Source of the DNA: Pseudomonas mandelii
GTDB lineage: Bacteria > Pseudomonadota > Gammaproteobacteria > Pseudomonadales > Pseudomonadaceae
Assembly: GCF_024138395.1 (NCBI RefSeq)
Contig: NZ_JAMYDU010000001.1
Span: forward strand, 667,892 to 731,891
Reading direction: 5' to 3'
Length of the DNA stretch: 64,000 nt
The position numbers and the translations under genes were made by a program. Each line of letters starts with the position of its first letter. Within the stretch, counting starts at the first letter, position 1. Below, in pieces: positions 18,972 through 28,245 of the stretch. The notes under the pieces were generated by a model. The model searched no databases. It was not told the DNA's origin and was given only the letters and a program-made list of their open reading frames with translations.

Positions 18972-20299
18972 AACTTCACCTCTACTACGGATTCGCCCAC
19001 CGGATCGTTGATCCGCTCGCCCTTAAGCCGGGAAATGTCCTTGTGGTAATGACACTTGGCATAAAAGAACACGGCCGCAGCCGCGATGCTGACCAGAGGC
19101 ACCAACTGAAAAGCAGCCTGCAAGCCGATGAGGTCGGACACCCTGCCGGTGATGAACGGTCCAGGCGCCAGCCCCAGCATGTTGTTGGCCAGGGTCAGCG
19201 TGGCGAAGGCCGTGCCGTGGACCGAGTAATGGGTCAGGTTGGCAACCATGGCTCCGCACGGGCCAGTCGTGCCGGCGGCAATCAACATGCCCAGGCAGAT
19301 CAGCGCCAATTGCACAGGCCCTGCCGGCAGGGCGAACGCCGCCGACAACAGCAGACAACTGCCCAGGCAATAGACGATGGCCAAAGTGACCTTGCGCTCC
19401 GGCGAATGGCGACACAGGCGATCACTAAGCATGCCGCACAGGATCATCCCCGCACCGCTGCACAGCACGATGATCGCCGCGACTCCGCCCGCCTTGTCCG
19501 TGGCCATGTCGTAATAACGATTGAGGTAACTGGGCATCCACACAACGACGGTGCCGCCGACGAACAGTTGCAAGCCACTGCCGATGTAGGCAGCAATCAC
19601 CGAGCGGCTGGAAAACAGCGTACGCAACGGCCGCTTGACCGCGGTAGCCGCCTTGTTCACCGCCTGAGCGGCACGTTGCGGCGCAATGCGTGCTTCCTTG
19701 ACAATGATCGGGTACAGCACCGCCAGCAGCAGACCGAACAGCGCCATGCCGGCAAACGACCAGCGCCAGCCAAGCTTGGCGGCGATTGCACCGCCCAGCG
19801 CCATACCTAATACCGAACCGAACATGCCGCCCGCCATGAAGGCACTGGCCAGGGTTGCCCGCATGTGTTTGGGAAACACCGAAATAACCACCGCGATGCC
19901 GACGCTGCCGTACGCTGCTTCGCCGACACCAACCATGAATCGTGCAATGAACATCTGCTGATAGTCCTGCGCCAACGCACACCCCAGCGTGGCCAGACTC
20001 CACAGCAAAGCCATCAGCGCCAGGCTCTTGACCCGGCCGAAGCGATCCGCCAGCAATGACAGGGGAATTGTCAGCAGCCCCACCATCAGGGCGACAATGC
20101 CACTGAGCAGGCCGAGCTGGCCGTCGCTCAGGGCCCATTCACCCTTGAGCATCGGGAACACTGCGTTCAATACCTGACGCGACATGTAATCGGAAATCAA
20201 CAAGCCGAACGTCAGTGCAAAGACGATCCAGGCATACTTGCGCGCAACGCCGACGCCACTGCAGTCATCATCGTCTGCGGCGATTGGGTGAAAGGCCAT
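18968..20299 (-). CDS. MFS transporter, Spinster-like
   Basis: 443 aa with twelve hydrophobic segments. The motif A-like loop LLADRFGRVKSLALM follows helix 2, and GVGEAAYGSVG lies in helix 4-5. Probable importer of the substrate of the surrounding catabolic operon. GAGGAGGCTGC precedes the ATG. It is 92 bases downstream of the BKACE gene and overlaps the DsbA-like gene. Confidence 0.88.
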   Translation of the reverse strand: MAFHPIAADDDDCSGVGVARKYAWIVFALTFGLLISDYMSRQVLNAVFPMLKGEWALSDGQLGLLSGIVALMVGLLTIPLSLLADRFGRVKSLALMALLWSLATLGCALAQDYQQMFIARFMVGVGEAAYGSVGIAVVISVFPKHMRATLASAFMAGGMFGSVLGMALGGAIAAKLGWRWSFAGMALFGLLLAVLYPIIVKEARIAPQRAAQAVNKAATAVKRPLRTLFSSRSVIAAYIGSGLQLFVGGTVVVWMPSYLNRYYDMATDKAGGVAAIIVLCSGAGMILCGMLSDRLCRHSPERKVTLAIVYCLGSCLLLSAAFALPAGPVQLALICLGMLIAAGTTGPCGAMVANLTHYSVHGTAFATLTLANNMLGLAPGPFITGRVSDLIGLQAAFQLVPLVSIAAAAVFFYAKCHYHKDISRLKGERINDPVGESVVEVKL

Positions 20300-20391
20300 G
20301 CAGCCTCCTCAAAGCTTTGTTTTATTGTTGTTATCAAGCGTGTTGCAGTGCAGCGAGCGGGAGGCCATTGACCGCCCGCGTCGTCTGCCGA

Positions 20392-21444
20392 TCAGCCGCG
20401 TTGCGGCACACCTTTCTGCCCGGCCTTGCGGTTGGGGGCCATGCCATTGGCCAACAGGGTTTCTTCGATGCTTTGGTACTGCACACCGATGCGGTAGATC
20501 TCACGGGCTTCTTTACCCGTGGCGATTTCGCGACCCAGTTCATGGGCGATGCGTACGGTCTGCTTGATCTGCGCAACTGAGCCGAAACGATCGCCCTTGT
20601 GATCAATGATAGTGTCTTCATTGCCCACACGCGGGTGCATACCCATGGCCATCGACATGGTGTTGAACGGCATCACGTTTTTCAGCAGCGACTCGGAGGT
20701 CACGGTGCAACCGTCTGGCGCGCGGTGAATGAAGTTGAAGAAGTTGAACGGATTGGGGCCGTCGAAACCGCCGCCGATACCGATCCAGGTCAGGTTTAGC
20801 GGACCCTTGTAGACGCCCTTGCGCACCAGGCGCTCAAGGGTTTCCATGGCATGCATGCCGGTCAGCTGGAAGTGCGGCTGGATGCCGTTGTCCATCAGAC
20901 GTTTGAGATGCTCGGCAACCCAGGCCGGACCGGCCGGTACGGTCATTTCGCTGTAAGCCGCCTGATAGGCAGGATTGGCCAGAGAGGTGCCTTCCAGGTA
21001 TTCCGGATACAGCAGTTCCATGATGTTCATCTGGGTGGTGTTGATGGCCACCGTGACCTGATCCGGTTTTGGCGTCAGCTCGGCCAGCATGTGGCGAGTG
21101 TCGTCAGACAGCCACTTGGCGGCTTCGCCATCGCTTTCGGGGGCGAAGGAAATCGAACCACCGACCTGGATGATCATGTCCGGCACGGCTTCACGCACAC
21201 CGGCGATCAATTCGTTGAACTTGGACAGACGCTTGGAACCCTTGCCGTCCAGTTCACGCACATGCAAGTGCAAGACCGTTGCACCGGCCTCATAACAATC
21301 GACCGCTTTTTGCACCTGCTCGTCCATGGTCAGCGGGATGTCTTCTGGAAAGTCTTCCGGCATCCACTCGGGACCATAGGGGGCCACGGTGATCACCACT
21401 TTTTCCATGTTTTCCGGGTGCAGGGAATCGTCGAAGAATTGCAT
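20392..21444 (-). CDS. BKACE (DUF849) beta-keto acid cleavage enzyme
   Basis: 350 aa, zinc TIM-barrel. Zinc-binding His pair in LHLHVREL (about residue 60) and further motifs FQLTGMHAME and WIGIGGGFDG. BKACE enzymes condense a beta-keto acid with acetyl-CoA to give acetoacetate and a new CoA ester; known members act on 3-keto-5-aminohexanoate (Kce) and dehydrocarnitine. This one does not sit in a carnitine or lysine cluster, so its substrate is open. AGGAGTAACTC precedes the ATG. Followed by MFS and preceded by a TauD dioxygenase in one operon. Confidence 0.9.
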   Translation of the reverse strand: MQFFDDSLHPENMEKVVITVAPYGPEWMPEDFPEDIPLTMDEQVQKAVDCYEAGATVLHLHVRELDGKGSKRLSKFNELIAGVREAVPDMIIQVGGSISFAPESDGEAAKWLSDDTRHMLAELTPKPDQVTVAINTTQMNIMELLYPEYLEGTSLANPAYQAAYSEMTVPAGPAWVAEHLKRLMDNGIQPHFQLTGMHAMETLERLVRKGVYKGPLNLTWIGIGGGFDGPNPFNFFNFIHRAPDGCTVTSESLLKNVMPFNTMSMAMGMHPRVGNEDTIIDHKGDRFGSVAQIKQTVRIAHELGREIATGKEAREIYRIGVQYQSIEETLLANGMAPNRKAGQKGVPQRG

Positions 21445-21531
21445 GAGTTACTCCTGTTCTTATGATTGTTCCGCCCACCCGGGATCGTGCCGGGCAGGCG
21501 TGTTTACGAGAGCGAATACAGGTGCGGTCGA

Positions 21532-22380
21532 TCAGTAAGTCTTGTCGCCAATGATCCCGGCGCGTTCCATCTTGCGATGGCACGGCGGGTAATCCATGAC
21601 GGCGTAGTGCTGGGTACTGCGGTTGTCCCAGATGGCGATGCTGTTGGGTTTCCAGCGCCAGCGCACCTGATACTCGGGGATGTAGGCCTGGCTGATCAGG
21701 TAGCGCAACAGCTCACTTGCGCCGGGGTTGGCGTCCTGGCCGAAGCGCACCCGCTCGGGAGTGTGGTAGTTGCTCAAGTGCGTAGTGAAGGCGTTAACGA
21801 ACAGCACCTTTTCCCCGGTTTCCGGGTGGGTGCGCACCACCGGGTGCTCGGCATCCGGGTACATCGCCTTGAGCGCCAGACGCTTTTCGATCGGCATGGC
21901 AGCGCCGAAACTCGCTTCGATGCTATGGCGCGCGCGCAGATCGGCGATCTTCACCTTCACGTCTTCCGGCAAGCGCGCATAGGCCTCGACCATGTTGGCC
22001 CACATAGTGTCGCCGCCCACCGGCGGGCACTCTACGCAGCGCAGCACGCAGCCCATTGGCGGCGCCTCGCGCCAGGTAGCGTCGGAGTGCCAGGCGTTTT
22101 CGTAGCGGTCCATCGGCTGGTCCGGCCGCTTGTAGATACGCACCAGCCCTGGATGGTCCGGATCGCTGCCGGCCACCGGGTGATCCTCCAACTCGCCAAA
22201 GCGCCGGGCGAATGCCACATGCTCGGCGCGTGTGATGTCCTGATCACGCAGGAACACCACTCGATGCTTGAGCAACTGAGCACGAATCTCGGCAAAAAGA
22301 CCGTCGTCATGCACCGCATCGGCGAGGTTGACGCCCACCAGCTCCGCGCCAATGCTGCAGGTCAATTGTTCGACTTTCAT
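21532..22380 (-). CDS. TauD/TfdA-family 2-oxoglutarate dioxygenase
   Basis: 282 aa, normal family size. The Fe(II) ligands appear as H-x-D in AWHSDATW (about residue 98) and the distal His in STQHYAVMDY (about 260), with the 2-oxoglutarate Arg in RKMERAGI. The family hydroxylates taurine, 2,4-D, quaternary amines and similar compounds, often cleaving C-S, C-O or C-N bonds. The ATG at 22380 is used; the frame is open to 22665 but overlaps the quinone oxidoreductase gene that ends 15 bases upstream. Substrate unknown. Confidence 0.9.
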   Translation of the reverse strand: MKVEQLTCSIGAELVGVNLADAVHDDGLFAEIRAQLLKHRVVFLRDQDITRAEHVAFARRFGELEDHPVAGSDPDHPGLVRIYKRPDQPMDRYENAWHSDATWREAPPMGCVLRCVECPPVGGDTMWANMVEAYARLPEDVKVKIADLRARHSIEASFGAAMPIEKRLALKAMYPDAEHPVVRTHPETGEKVLFVNAFTTHLSNYHTPERVRFGQDANPGASELLRYLISQAYIPEYQVRWRWKPNSIAIWDNRSTQHYAVMDYPPCHRKMERAGIIGDKTY

Positions 22381-22394
22381 GGCAGACGACTCCC

Positions 22395-23375
22395 TTAAAT
22401 GACGAAAATCGATGAGCCCGTGGTTTTGCGTGATTCCAGGTCGCGATGGGCCTGCACGGCATCTTGCAAAGCATAGTGCTGGTTGATCTCGATCTTGATC
22501 CGACCGCTGCCGACATGGTCGAACAACTCGCCCGCCAACGCGGCTTTTTCCGCCGGGTCGGCGATGTAGTCGGCCAACGCCGGGCGGGTCATGAACAGCG
22601 AGCCTTTCATTGCCAGCAGTACCGGATCGAAGGCCGGGATCGGGCCAGACGCCGTGCCGACGCACACCATCAAACCGCGACGCTTGAGCGAATCCAGCGA
22701 GCCCATGAAGGTGTTCTTGCCGACACTGTCGAACACCACGTTGACCCCCACGCCGTCCGTCAACTCGCGAACGCGCTGGGCGACGTCTTCATGGCTGTAG
22801 TTGATGACATGCTCGCAGCCATGGGCCAGAGCGATTTCACCCTTGGCCTCGGTGGACACGGTGCCAATGACGTTCAGGCCGAGCAGCTTGGCCCACTGCG
22901 AAACGATCAGGCCCACACCACCGGCAGCGGCGTGCAGCAGAATGCTGTCGCCGGCCTTGAAGTTGTAAATACGCCGCATCAGGTACGAGGACGTCAGGCC
23001 GCGCATGGTCATGGCCGCGGCGGTTTCGAAACTGATGGTTTCCGGCAGCTTGATCAGCGGCGCGGCCGGGATCAGACGTTCGGTGCTATAGGCACCTAAT
23101 GTATTGAGAAAACCGGTGTAGGTGACGCGATCGCCGACTTGAACATTGGTCACCCCTTCGCCAATGGCCTGAACCACACCGGAGGCTTCAACCCCCATGC
23201 CGCTGGGCATCGGAATCGGGTAAGTGCCATTGCGAAAGTAAGTGTCGGCATAGTTCAGGCCCACCGCCACATGACGAAGACGAACCTGACCTGGCCCGGG
23301 ATCGCCGACGTCGACCTCTTCATAACGAAGGACTTCGGGACCACCGGTTTCGTAGAAGCGTACGGCTTTGGCCAT
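22395..23375 (-). CDS. Zinc-independent quinone oxidoreductase (Qor-type MDR)
   Basis: 326 aa medium-chain reductase without the structural zinc cysteines. The nucleotide-binding motif is LHAAAGGVGLIVSQWAKL near residue 150, and GVEASGVVQAIG and the N-terminal GGPEVLRYEEV are typical of NADPH:quinone reductase. First gene of the seven-gene leftward operon, divergent from the MocR gene. In this context it may reduce an alpha,beta-unsaturated intermediate rather than a quinone; that is inference. Confidence 0.9.
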   Translation of the reverse strand: MAKAVRFYETGGPEVLRYEEVDVGDPGPGQVRLRHVAVGLNYADTYFRNGTYPIPMPSGMGVEASGVVQAIGEGVTNVQVGDRVTYTGFLNTLGAYSTERLIPAAPLIKLPETISFETAAAMTMRGLTSSYLMRRIYNFKAGDSILLHAAAGGVGLIVSQWAKLLGLNVIGTVSTEAKGEIALAHGCEHVINYSHEDVAQRVRELTDGVGVNVVFDSVGKNTFMGSLDSLKRRGLMVCVGTASGPIPAFDPVLLAMKGSLFMTRPALADYIADPAEKAALAGELFDHVGSGRIKIEINQHYALQDAVQAHRDLESRKTTGSSIFVI

Positions 23376-23445
23376 TTTTTCTTATTCTCCAGTCTGCAAG
23401 ATAGGTGTGCTGCGTCAAATTGCGCTGATTGGACTGTAGGACGCC

Positions 23446-23471
23446 GTCTGACGAGTCGCTTCTCATCAGAC
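23446..23471. promoter_or_regulatory. Dyad in the qor-mocR divergent gap, candidate MocR operator
   Basis: GTCTGACGAG (23446-23455) and CTCATCAGAC (23462-23471) form a 10-bp dyad with one mismatch and a 6-base spacer, between the divergent qor and mocR starts. Location makes it a candidate operator for the MocR regulator. Confidence 0.4.
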
Positions 23472-23612
23472 GACAATGGCTTTTCATTTCATGACAGTGC
23501 GTGTTGCATCAGCGCCTGCGGTGGATGACTTATCCAGTGCCTCTCGATACCCTGCGCACCTCGGTATGATGGTGTTCCAGGTCAAACCACCTTCCTTCCA
23601 GACGAGCATGTG

Positions 23613-25115
23613 ATGAAATCCCCTGCAGGTTTGCTGCTGTCGGCTATTGAGCTGGACCGTGCCAGCGCCATCCCCTTGTACCGCCAACTCTATTTGCAGA
23701 TTCGCAAACAGATTCTCAGCGGAAAAATGCAAGGGGGCGTGCGCCTGCCATCGACACGGACCCTGAGCAAAGAATTGGCGCTGTCGCGGATCACCATTCT
23801 CAATGCATTCGATCAGCTGATTGCCGAAGGCTTTTTGGCGTCGCGTACCGGGGCCGGTACCTATGTCGGCGATGAGTGGGAGAGCCGAGGGATTGCCGAC
23901 GAAGAGCAGCGCCAGCCACCGCGCCTGTCCGACCTGAGCCAGTCCATGCTGTCGCTGCGCAGCAGTCACTTTCGCGGGGTCTCCTATACCGATTGGGACC
24001 CTGCGACCCCCACCTCATTCCTGCCCAGCCACAGTACTTACGACACATTCCCGCTCGCGGTGTGGCGGCGCTTGATGAACCGCCACCTGCTCAAGCCGAC
24101 CAAGGCCATGCTCGGCTATGGCGAACTGCAAGGGTTACAGGCCTTGCGCGCGGCGATTGCCGAGTACGTCTTCGATGCCCGTGGCATCGATTGCAGTGCC
24201 GAGCAGGTGGTGATCGTTTCGGGAGCCCAGCAAGCCTTTAACCTGCTGGGCATGTTGCTGCTCAACCCGCAGGACAGCGTATGGATGGAAGACCCGGGAC
24301 ACATCGCGGCGCGCATTGCGTTGCAGGCCCAAGGGGCTCAAGTGGTCCCATTGCGGATCGATGAACAAGGAATCGATATTCAGCAAGGCCTGGCCGAGTG
24401 CCCTGACGCCCGCCTGGTGTTTACCACGCCATCTCGCCAGCATCCCTTGGGCGTGACCATGAGTTATGCGCGACGCCAGGCACTCATCGATTGGGCCGCG
24501 CAGTATCAGAGCTGGATCATCGAGGACGATTGCGACAGTGAATTTCGCTACAGCGGCCGCCTCCTCCCCGCGCTCTACGCCATGGACCGGATGGCTCGAG
24601 TGATCTACGTCGGCACCTTCAGCAAAGTCCTCTTCCCTTCGCTAAGACTGGGCTATGTGATATTGCCGCAAGCCCTGATCGAACCCTTCTGCACCCTGCG
24701 CGCGGTGATGGATCGCAGCCCGCCCACGCTGCTCCAGGCGACGACGGCGGACTTCATGCGCGAAGGCCACTTCCTCGGCCATATTCGCCGCATGCGTGCG
24801 CTGTATCAGGCTCGCCAGCAAGCACTGCTCAAGCAACTTCAGCAACAGCTGGCCGGCTTCTTCAACATCACTCCGGTGGAAGCCGGCATGCACCTGATCG
24901 CCTGGCTGCCACCCACGCTTGATGACGACGCCATCGCCAGGGAACTGGCCCGGCACAATATCCATACCTATGCCCTGAGCGACTACTGCCTTGAGCATGT
25001 CCTGCCACCTGCCCTGCTCATCGGTTTCGCCGGTACGCCTGAGGGCCAGGCACAGGAACGTGTCGAGGCGCTGGCCCGGGCCTTGAGCAAAATGGGGTAC
25101 CTGCAGGCCACTTGA
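23613..25115 (+). CDS. MocR-type regulator (GntR wHTH + aminotransferase fold)
   Basis: 500 aa. N-terminal GntR wHTH (IPLYRQLYLQIRKQI, LPSTRTLSKELALSRITI, GAGTYVG), then a fold-type-I aminotransferase domain with DDCDSEFRYSG and the PLP lysine in GTFSKVLFPSLRLGY near residue 335. MocR proteins sense amino-containing ligands through PLP chemistry. It is divergent from the qor-tauD-BKACE operon and 111 bases upstream of the isomerase-MFS pair, so it could control both. This suggests that the pathway substrate or an intermediate carries an amine. Confidence 0.92.
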   Translation: MKSPAGLLLSAIELDRASAIPLYRQLYLQIRKQILSGKMQGGVRLPSTRTLSKELALSRITILNAFDQLIAEGFLASRTGAGTYVGDEWESRGIADEEQRQPPRLSDLSQSMLSLRSSHFRGVSYTDWDPATPTSFLPSHSTYDTFPLAVWRRLMNRHLLKPTKAMLGYGELQGLQALRAAIAEYVFDARGIDCSAEQVVIVSGAQQAFNLLGMLLLNPQDSVWMEDPGHIAARIALQAQGAQVVPLRIDEQGIDIQQGLAECPDARLVFTTPSRQHPLGVTMSYARRQALIDWAAQYQSWIIEDDCDSEFRYSGRLLPALYAMDRMARVIYVGTFSKVLFPSLRLGYVILPQALIEPFCTLRAVMDRSPPTLLQATTADFMREGHFLGHIRRMRALYQARQQALLKQLQQQLAGFFNITPVEAGMHLIAWLPPTLDDDAIARELARHNIHTYALSDYCLEHVLPPALLIGFAGTPEGQAQERVEALARALSKMGYLQAT

Positions 25116-25226
25116 AGCAAGGCAAGTGGTCTTATGATTTAACTGATAATGGATCTATCGAGAGTTCCTGACTGGCGCGATAAAGGCTGCGCCGGTAGAC
25201 CCGGCGCCTGACCAGGAACGACTCGA

Positions 25227-26285
25227 ATGAACAATAAGATCCAAGAGCGATTCAATGCCTTGCTCAGCCACAAGGCTGTCGAGGCCGGGACACCTCCCCT
25301 ACTGACCGAAGCACTGGCCCGCCAACTGCTCGACCGGCTTGGGCAGATGCGCTTGTTTGCGCATGCCTATCCCTTGCTGACCAACCTCACCCATGGATGT
25401 GTCACGCCGGCCGACCTGCTGGACTTCGCCTATCGCCACGAGCTGCAGGGTCTGAGCCTGCATCTGCTCGACGGCGAGGAAAACAGCCTGAGCCAAATGA
25501 CACCCGCGCAGTTGCAGGCGTTTGCCGACAAGGCCAATGCGCTCGCACTGGATGTGCACCTGGAAATCAGCAGCACGCTGAAAAAAGATGTCGATCAGGT
25601 GATCGCCATCGCCAAGGCGCTTGGGGTTCGCAATATCCGCGTTTACTCACGCTACGAGGGGACGCTGTCACGGGTCATGGACGTGATCGAGTCAGACCTG
25701 CATTACCTCGCGCAGCAGGCCGATGAGCACGACCTGTTCTTCGATTTCGAGCAGCATGAGGAACTCAAGAGCGCCGAGATCGCGCAACTGCTGAACCGGC
25801 TAAACCACCCACGGCTGCATGCCTTGTTCGACTTCGGCAACATGATCAACGCCTGCGAACAGCCCCTGCCGGCGCTGCGGACCCTGGCGCCGCACATACG
25901 CCAGACCCACCTCAAGGGTGTGCGCATCGTCCCCGAGCAAAACGGCTTCGGCCATTACGGCGTGCTGCAAGGCAGCGACGATGACGACCTGCCAAGCGCT
26001 CGCATGCTGTTCGAACTGTTGATGCTCGGCGATTCAACTCCGCAAGTGATTGCCTTCATTCTTGAGCAGGAAAATCACTACATCGCCCCGGCGTTCCGCC
26101 AGACCTCTGAGGCTGTCGATCCATTCATTGCGTACCGGGAAATGAGTGACACGCCACTCCCGGACGGCTACTCGCTTGAACGAATGCTCGCCGACGAACA
26201 CCGTTGGGCAAACAACCAGGTCGCCTATGTACGAGGCCTGCTGGCCGAGTTCCGAACCCTGGCCGAGTTGACCCTGAACGCCTGA
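25227..26285 (+). CDS. Sugar phosphate isomerase/epimerase-like TIM barrel (AP_endonuc_2)
   Basis: 352 aa xylose-isomerase-like TIM barrel. Candidate metal ligands are Glu in FFDFEQHEE (about residue 172), Asp in LFDFGNMINAC (about 208), His in RQTHLKGV (about 230), and a C-terminal Glu in AFILEQENHY. The family isomerises or epimerises sugars and polyols or dehydrates related acids. AGGAACGACTCGA precedes the ATG. 47 bases upstream of an MFS gene, forming a two-gene unit behind mocR. Confidence 0.82.
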   Translation: MNNKIQERFNALLSHKAVEAGTPPLLTEALARQLLDRLGQMRLFAHAYPLLTNLTHGCVTPADLLDFAYRHELQGLSLHLLDGEENSLSQMTPAQLQAFADKANALALDVHLEISSTLKKDVDQVIAIAKALGVRNIRVYSRYEGTLSRVMDVIESDLHYLAQQADEHDLFFDFEQHEELKSAEIAQLLNRLNHPRLHALFDFGNMINACEQPLPALRTLAPHIRQTHLKGVRIVPEQNGFGHYGVLQGSDDDDLPSARMLFELLMLGDSTPQVIAFILEQENHYIAPAFRQTSEAVDPFIAYREMSDTPLPDGYSLERMLADEHRWANNQVAYVRGLLAEFRTLAELTLNA

Positions 26286-26332
26286 ACCCGATGTAACAAC
26301 CAGCACTGCTTATCCAAGCCTGGAGAACAATA

Positions 26333-27598
26333 ATGACAACTCGTGACAAGGCCAAATGGCTCAGATTCCTGATTCTCATCCTCGGTGGTGGCACCATCTA
26401 CAAACTGGCGAACCTCAAAGACGCCTTCTACATCCCCATGCAAGAATTCATGGGCTTGAGCCACACTGAAATCGGCCTGCTGCTGAGCGCCAACGCCATC
26501 ATCGCCACCGCGCTGTTTGTGGTGGGCGGTGTGCTCGCCGACCGCTACGACACGCGCAAACTGATCCCCATCGGCCTGATTGGTACCGGCGGCCTGGGGC
26601 TGTATCTGGCGACCTTTCCGCCGTTCAGCAATCTGCTGATCGTATTCAGCCTGTTGGCCGTCTGCGCCGATTGCATCTTCTGGCCCTCGCTGCTCAAAGC
26701 CATCCGCAATCTGGGTGACGATCAGGAACAGGGTCGGTTGTTTGGACTGCTGGAAGGTGGGCGCGGCGTTATTGATACCTTGGTCGCCTTTTCGGCGCTG
26801 GGCGTTTTCGTCGCCATGGGCTCCGGTGAAACCGGTCTGAAATCGGCAATCCTCTTCTACTCGGTCATCGACATTCTTGCCGGAACCCTGACCTGGTTCC
26901 TGCTCAAGGGCGGCAGCGCGCAGACGATTGCCAAGCCAAAGAACAGTTTGTCGAACCTCCTCGAAGCCATCAAAGTGCCGGGCATCTGGCTGGTCAGCCT
27001 CAACGTGTTCATGGTCTACATCGTCTACTGTGGCCTGACCTATTTCATTCCCTACCTCAAGGAAATGTACGGGCTGCCCGTGGCACTGGTGGGCGCCTAC
27101 GGCATCATCAACCAGTACTTCCTCAAGATCCTGGGCGGCCCCGCCGGTGGTTTCATTGCCGACAAGCAATTCAAGAGCACCAGCCGCTATTTGAAGTGGG
27201 CATTCCTGGCCTTGCTGCCGCTGATGGGCGTCATCCTGCTGATCCCGAAAAGCCCGAGCTTTATCTATGCGGGCATGGCCGCCACGCTGTCGTTCGCGCT
27301 GATTGTGTTCTCCATGCGCGGCGTGTTCTGGGGTCCCATGGGTGAAGTCGGCATTCCCCAGCACATCACCGGTTCAGCCTTCGGCATCGGCTGCCTGATC
27401 GGCTACGCACCGGGCATGTTCGCTTACGTCATCTACGGCGCAATCCTCGACCATTTCCCGGGTCAGCAAGGCTACATCTACGTCTTCAGCTTGATGAGCC
27501 TGTTGGCCGTTCTGGGATTCATGGTGTCTAGCGTGCTGTATAGGACTGTTCGGAGTAAATCGATGCCAACGGGTGCGGTTAGCGCGGCGCAAAGCTGA
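26333..27598 (+). CDS. MFS transporter
   Basis: 421 aa with twelve hydrophobic helices and the loop 2-3 motif GGVLADRYDTRKLIPIG near residue 62. Likely substrate importer partnered with the isomerase gene just upstream. CTGGAGAACAATA precedes the ATG. Distinct in sequence from the MFS gene of the BKACE operon. Confidence 0.88.
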   Translation: MTTRDKAKWLRFLILILGGGTIYKLANLKDAFYIPMQEFMGLSHTEIGLLLSANAIIATALFVVGGVLADRYDTRKLIPIGLIGTGGLGLYLATFPPFSNLLIVFSLLAVCADCIFWPSLLKAIRNLGDDQEQGRLFGLLEGGRGVIDTLVAFSALGVFVAMGSGETGLKSAILFYSVIDILAGTLTWFLLKGGSAQTIAKPKNSLSNLLEAIKVPGIWLVSLNVFMVYIVYCGLTYFIPYLKEMYGLPVALVGAYGIINQYFLKILGGPAGGFIADKQFKSTSRYLKWAFLALLPLMGVILLIPKSPSFIYAGMAATLSFALIVFSMRGVFWGPMGEVGIPQHITGSAFGIGCLIGYAPGMFAYVIYGAILDHFPGQQGYIYVFSLMSLLAVLGFMVSSVLYRTVRSKSMPTGAVSAAQS

Positions 27599-27711
27599 TC
27601 GGGTAATCGTTGCCTTCATTGAACAGGCCTTTCGGGAATGCTCTCACCTTGGGCTTGAAATCGTTGAGGGTTGCGACTATCAGTGAGGTTCAATCCTTCG
27701 AGGGCAATAAC

Positions 27712-27894
27712 ATGCCAACGACTGAAGAATCGATCATTGCAGCAGCCAGGCTGCGCGCCGCCTACCGGGGAGAAAACGAGGCGCTGGCTGCGGCCTCAGC
27801 GCTCGAAGCCGTGGCAGTGCTGAAAAAAACGTTAAAGGGAGATAAGTATCAGGAGGCGCTCGAAAGACTGTATCTCGAGTATTCAACTTCTTGA
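27712..27894 (+). CDS. Small hypothetical protein (60 aa)
   Basis: CGAGGGCAATAAC precedes the ATG at 27712; an in-frame GTG/ATG further upstream has no ribosome site. The 60-residue product is Ala-rich and predicted helical (AAARLRAAYRGENEALAAAS, EALERLYLEYS). Cytoplasmic, function unknown. Confidence 0.5.
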   Translation: MPTTEESIIAAARLRAAYRGENEALAAASALEAVAVLKKTLKGDKYQEALERLYLEYSTS

Positions 27895-27992
27895 TCTGCC
27901 TGTGACGCACTTGGCTGCGGCACATTGTTTAAAGCCCAGCAATAGACTGTAATGCTGTTCATCTAGGCGCGCTCTTGGATCGTGCATACCTT

Positions 27993-28106
27993 TGTGGCGA
28001 GCGAGCTTGATCGCGTTGGGCAGCGTAGCGGCCCCAAAAATCTGACAATCATTACCGATTTTTGTGAGTACTACGCACTCAAAAGGGAGCAAGCTCCCTC
28101 GCCACA
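27993..28106. repeat. REP-type inverted repeat with nested stem
   Basis: The 351-base gap 27895-28245 contains TGTGGCGAGCGAGCTTGATCG (27994) and its near complement AGGGAGCAAGCTCCCTCGCC (28084). Between them CAAAAATC and GATTTTTG pair perfectly (28034-28063). This is a Pseudomonas REP pair downstream of the small ORF. Confidence 0.7.
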
Positions 28107-28188
28107 GGTTTCTCTGATTCAAGACTCTCTTAAGTGAACAGTATCAAGCACTAGACTGGGCTTTTAGATGCTGGACTTACTTGGCAGG

Positions 28189-28226
28189 CATAAAAAAACC
28201 CGCGGACTTTACGCTAGCGGGTTGTT
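28189..28226 (-). terminator. Rho-independent terminator of the DUF2971 gene
   Basis: On the minus strand AACCCGC ... GCGGGTT is followed by TTTTTTT. It lies 20 bases after the stop of the leftward DUF2971 gene. Confidence 0.75.
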
Positions 28227-28245
28227 AAGGCTAGAAATCAATAAA

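Noticed and set aside
27883..28122. 79-aa minus-strand ORF in the REP region
   Set aside because: Made of repeat sequence and without a ribosome site.
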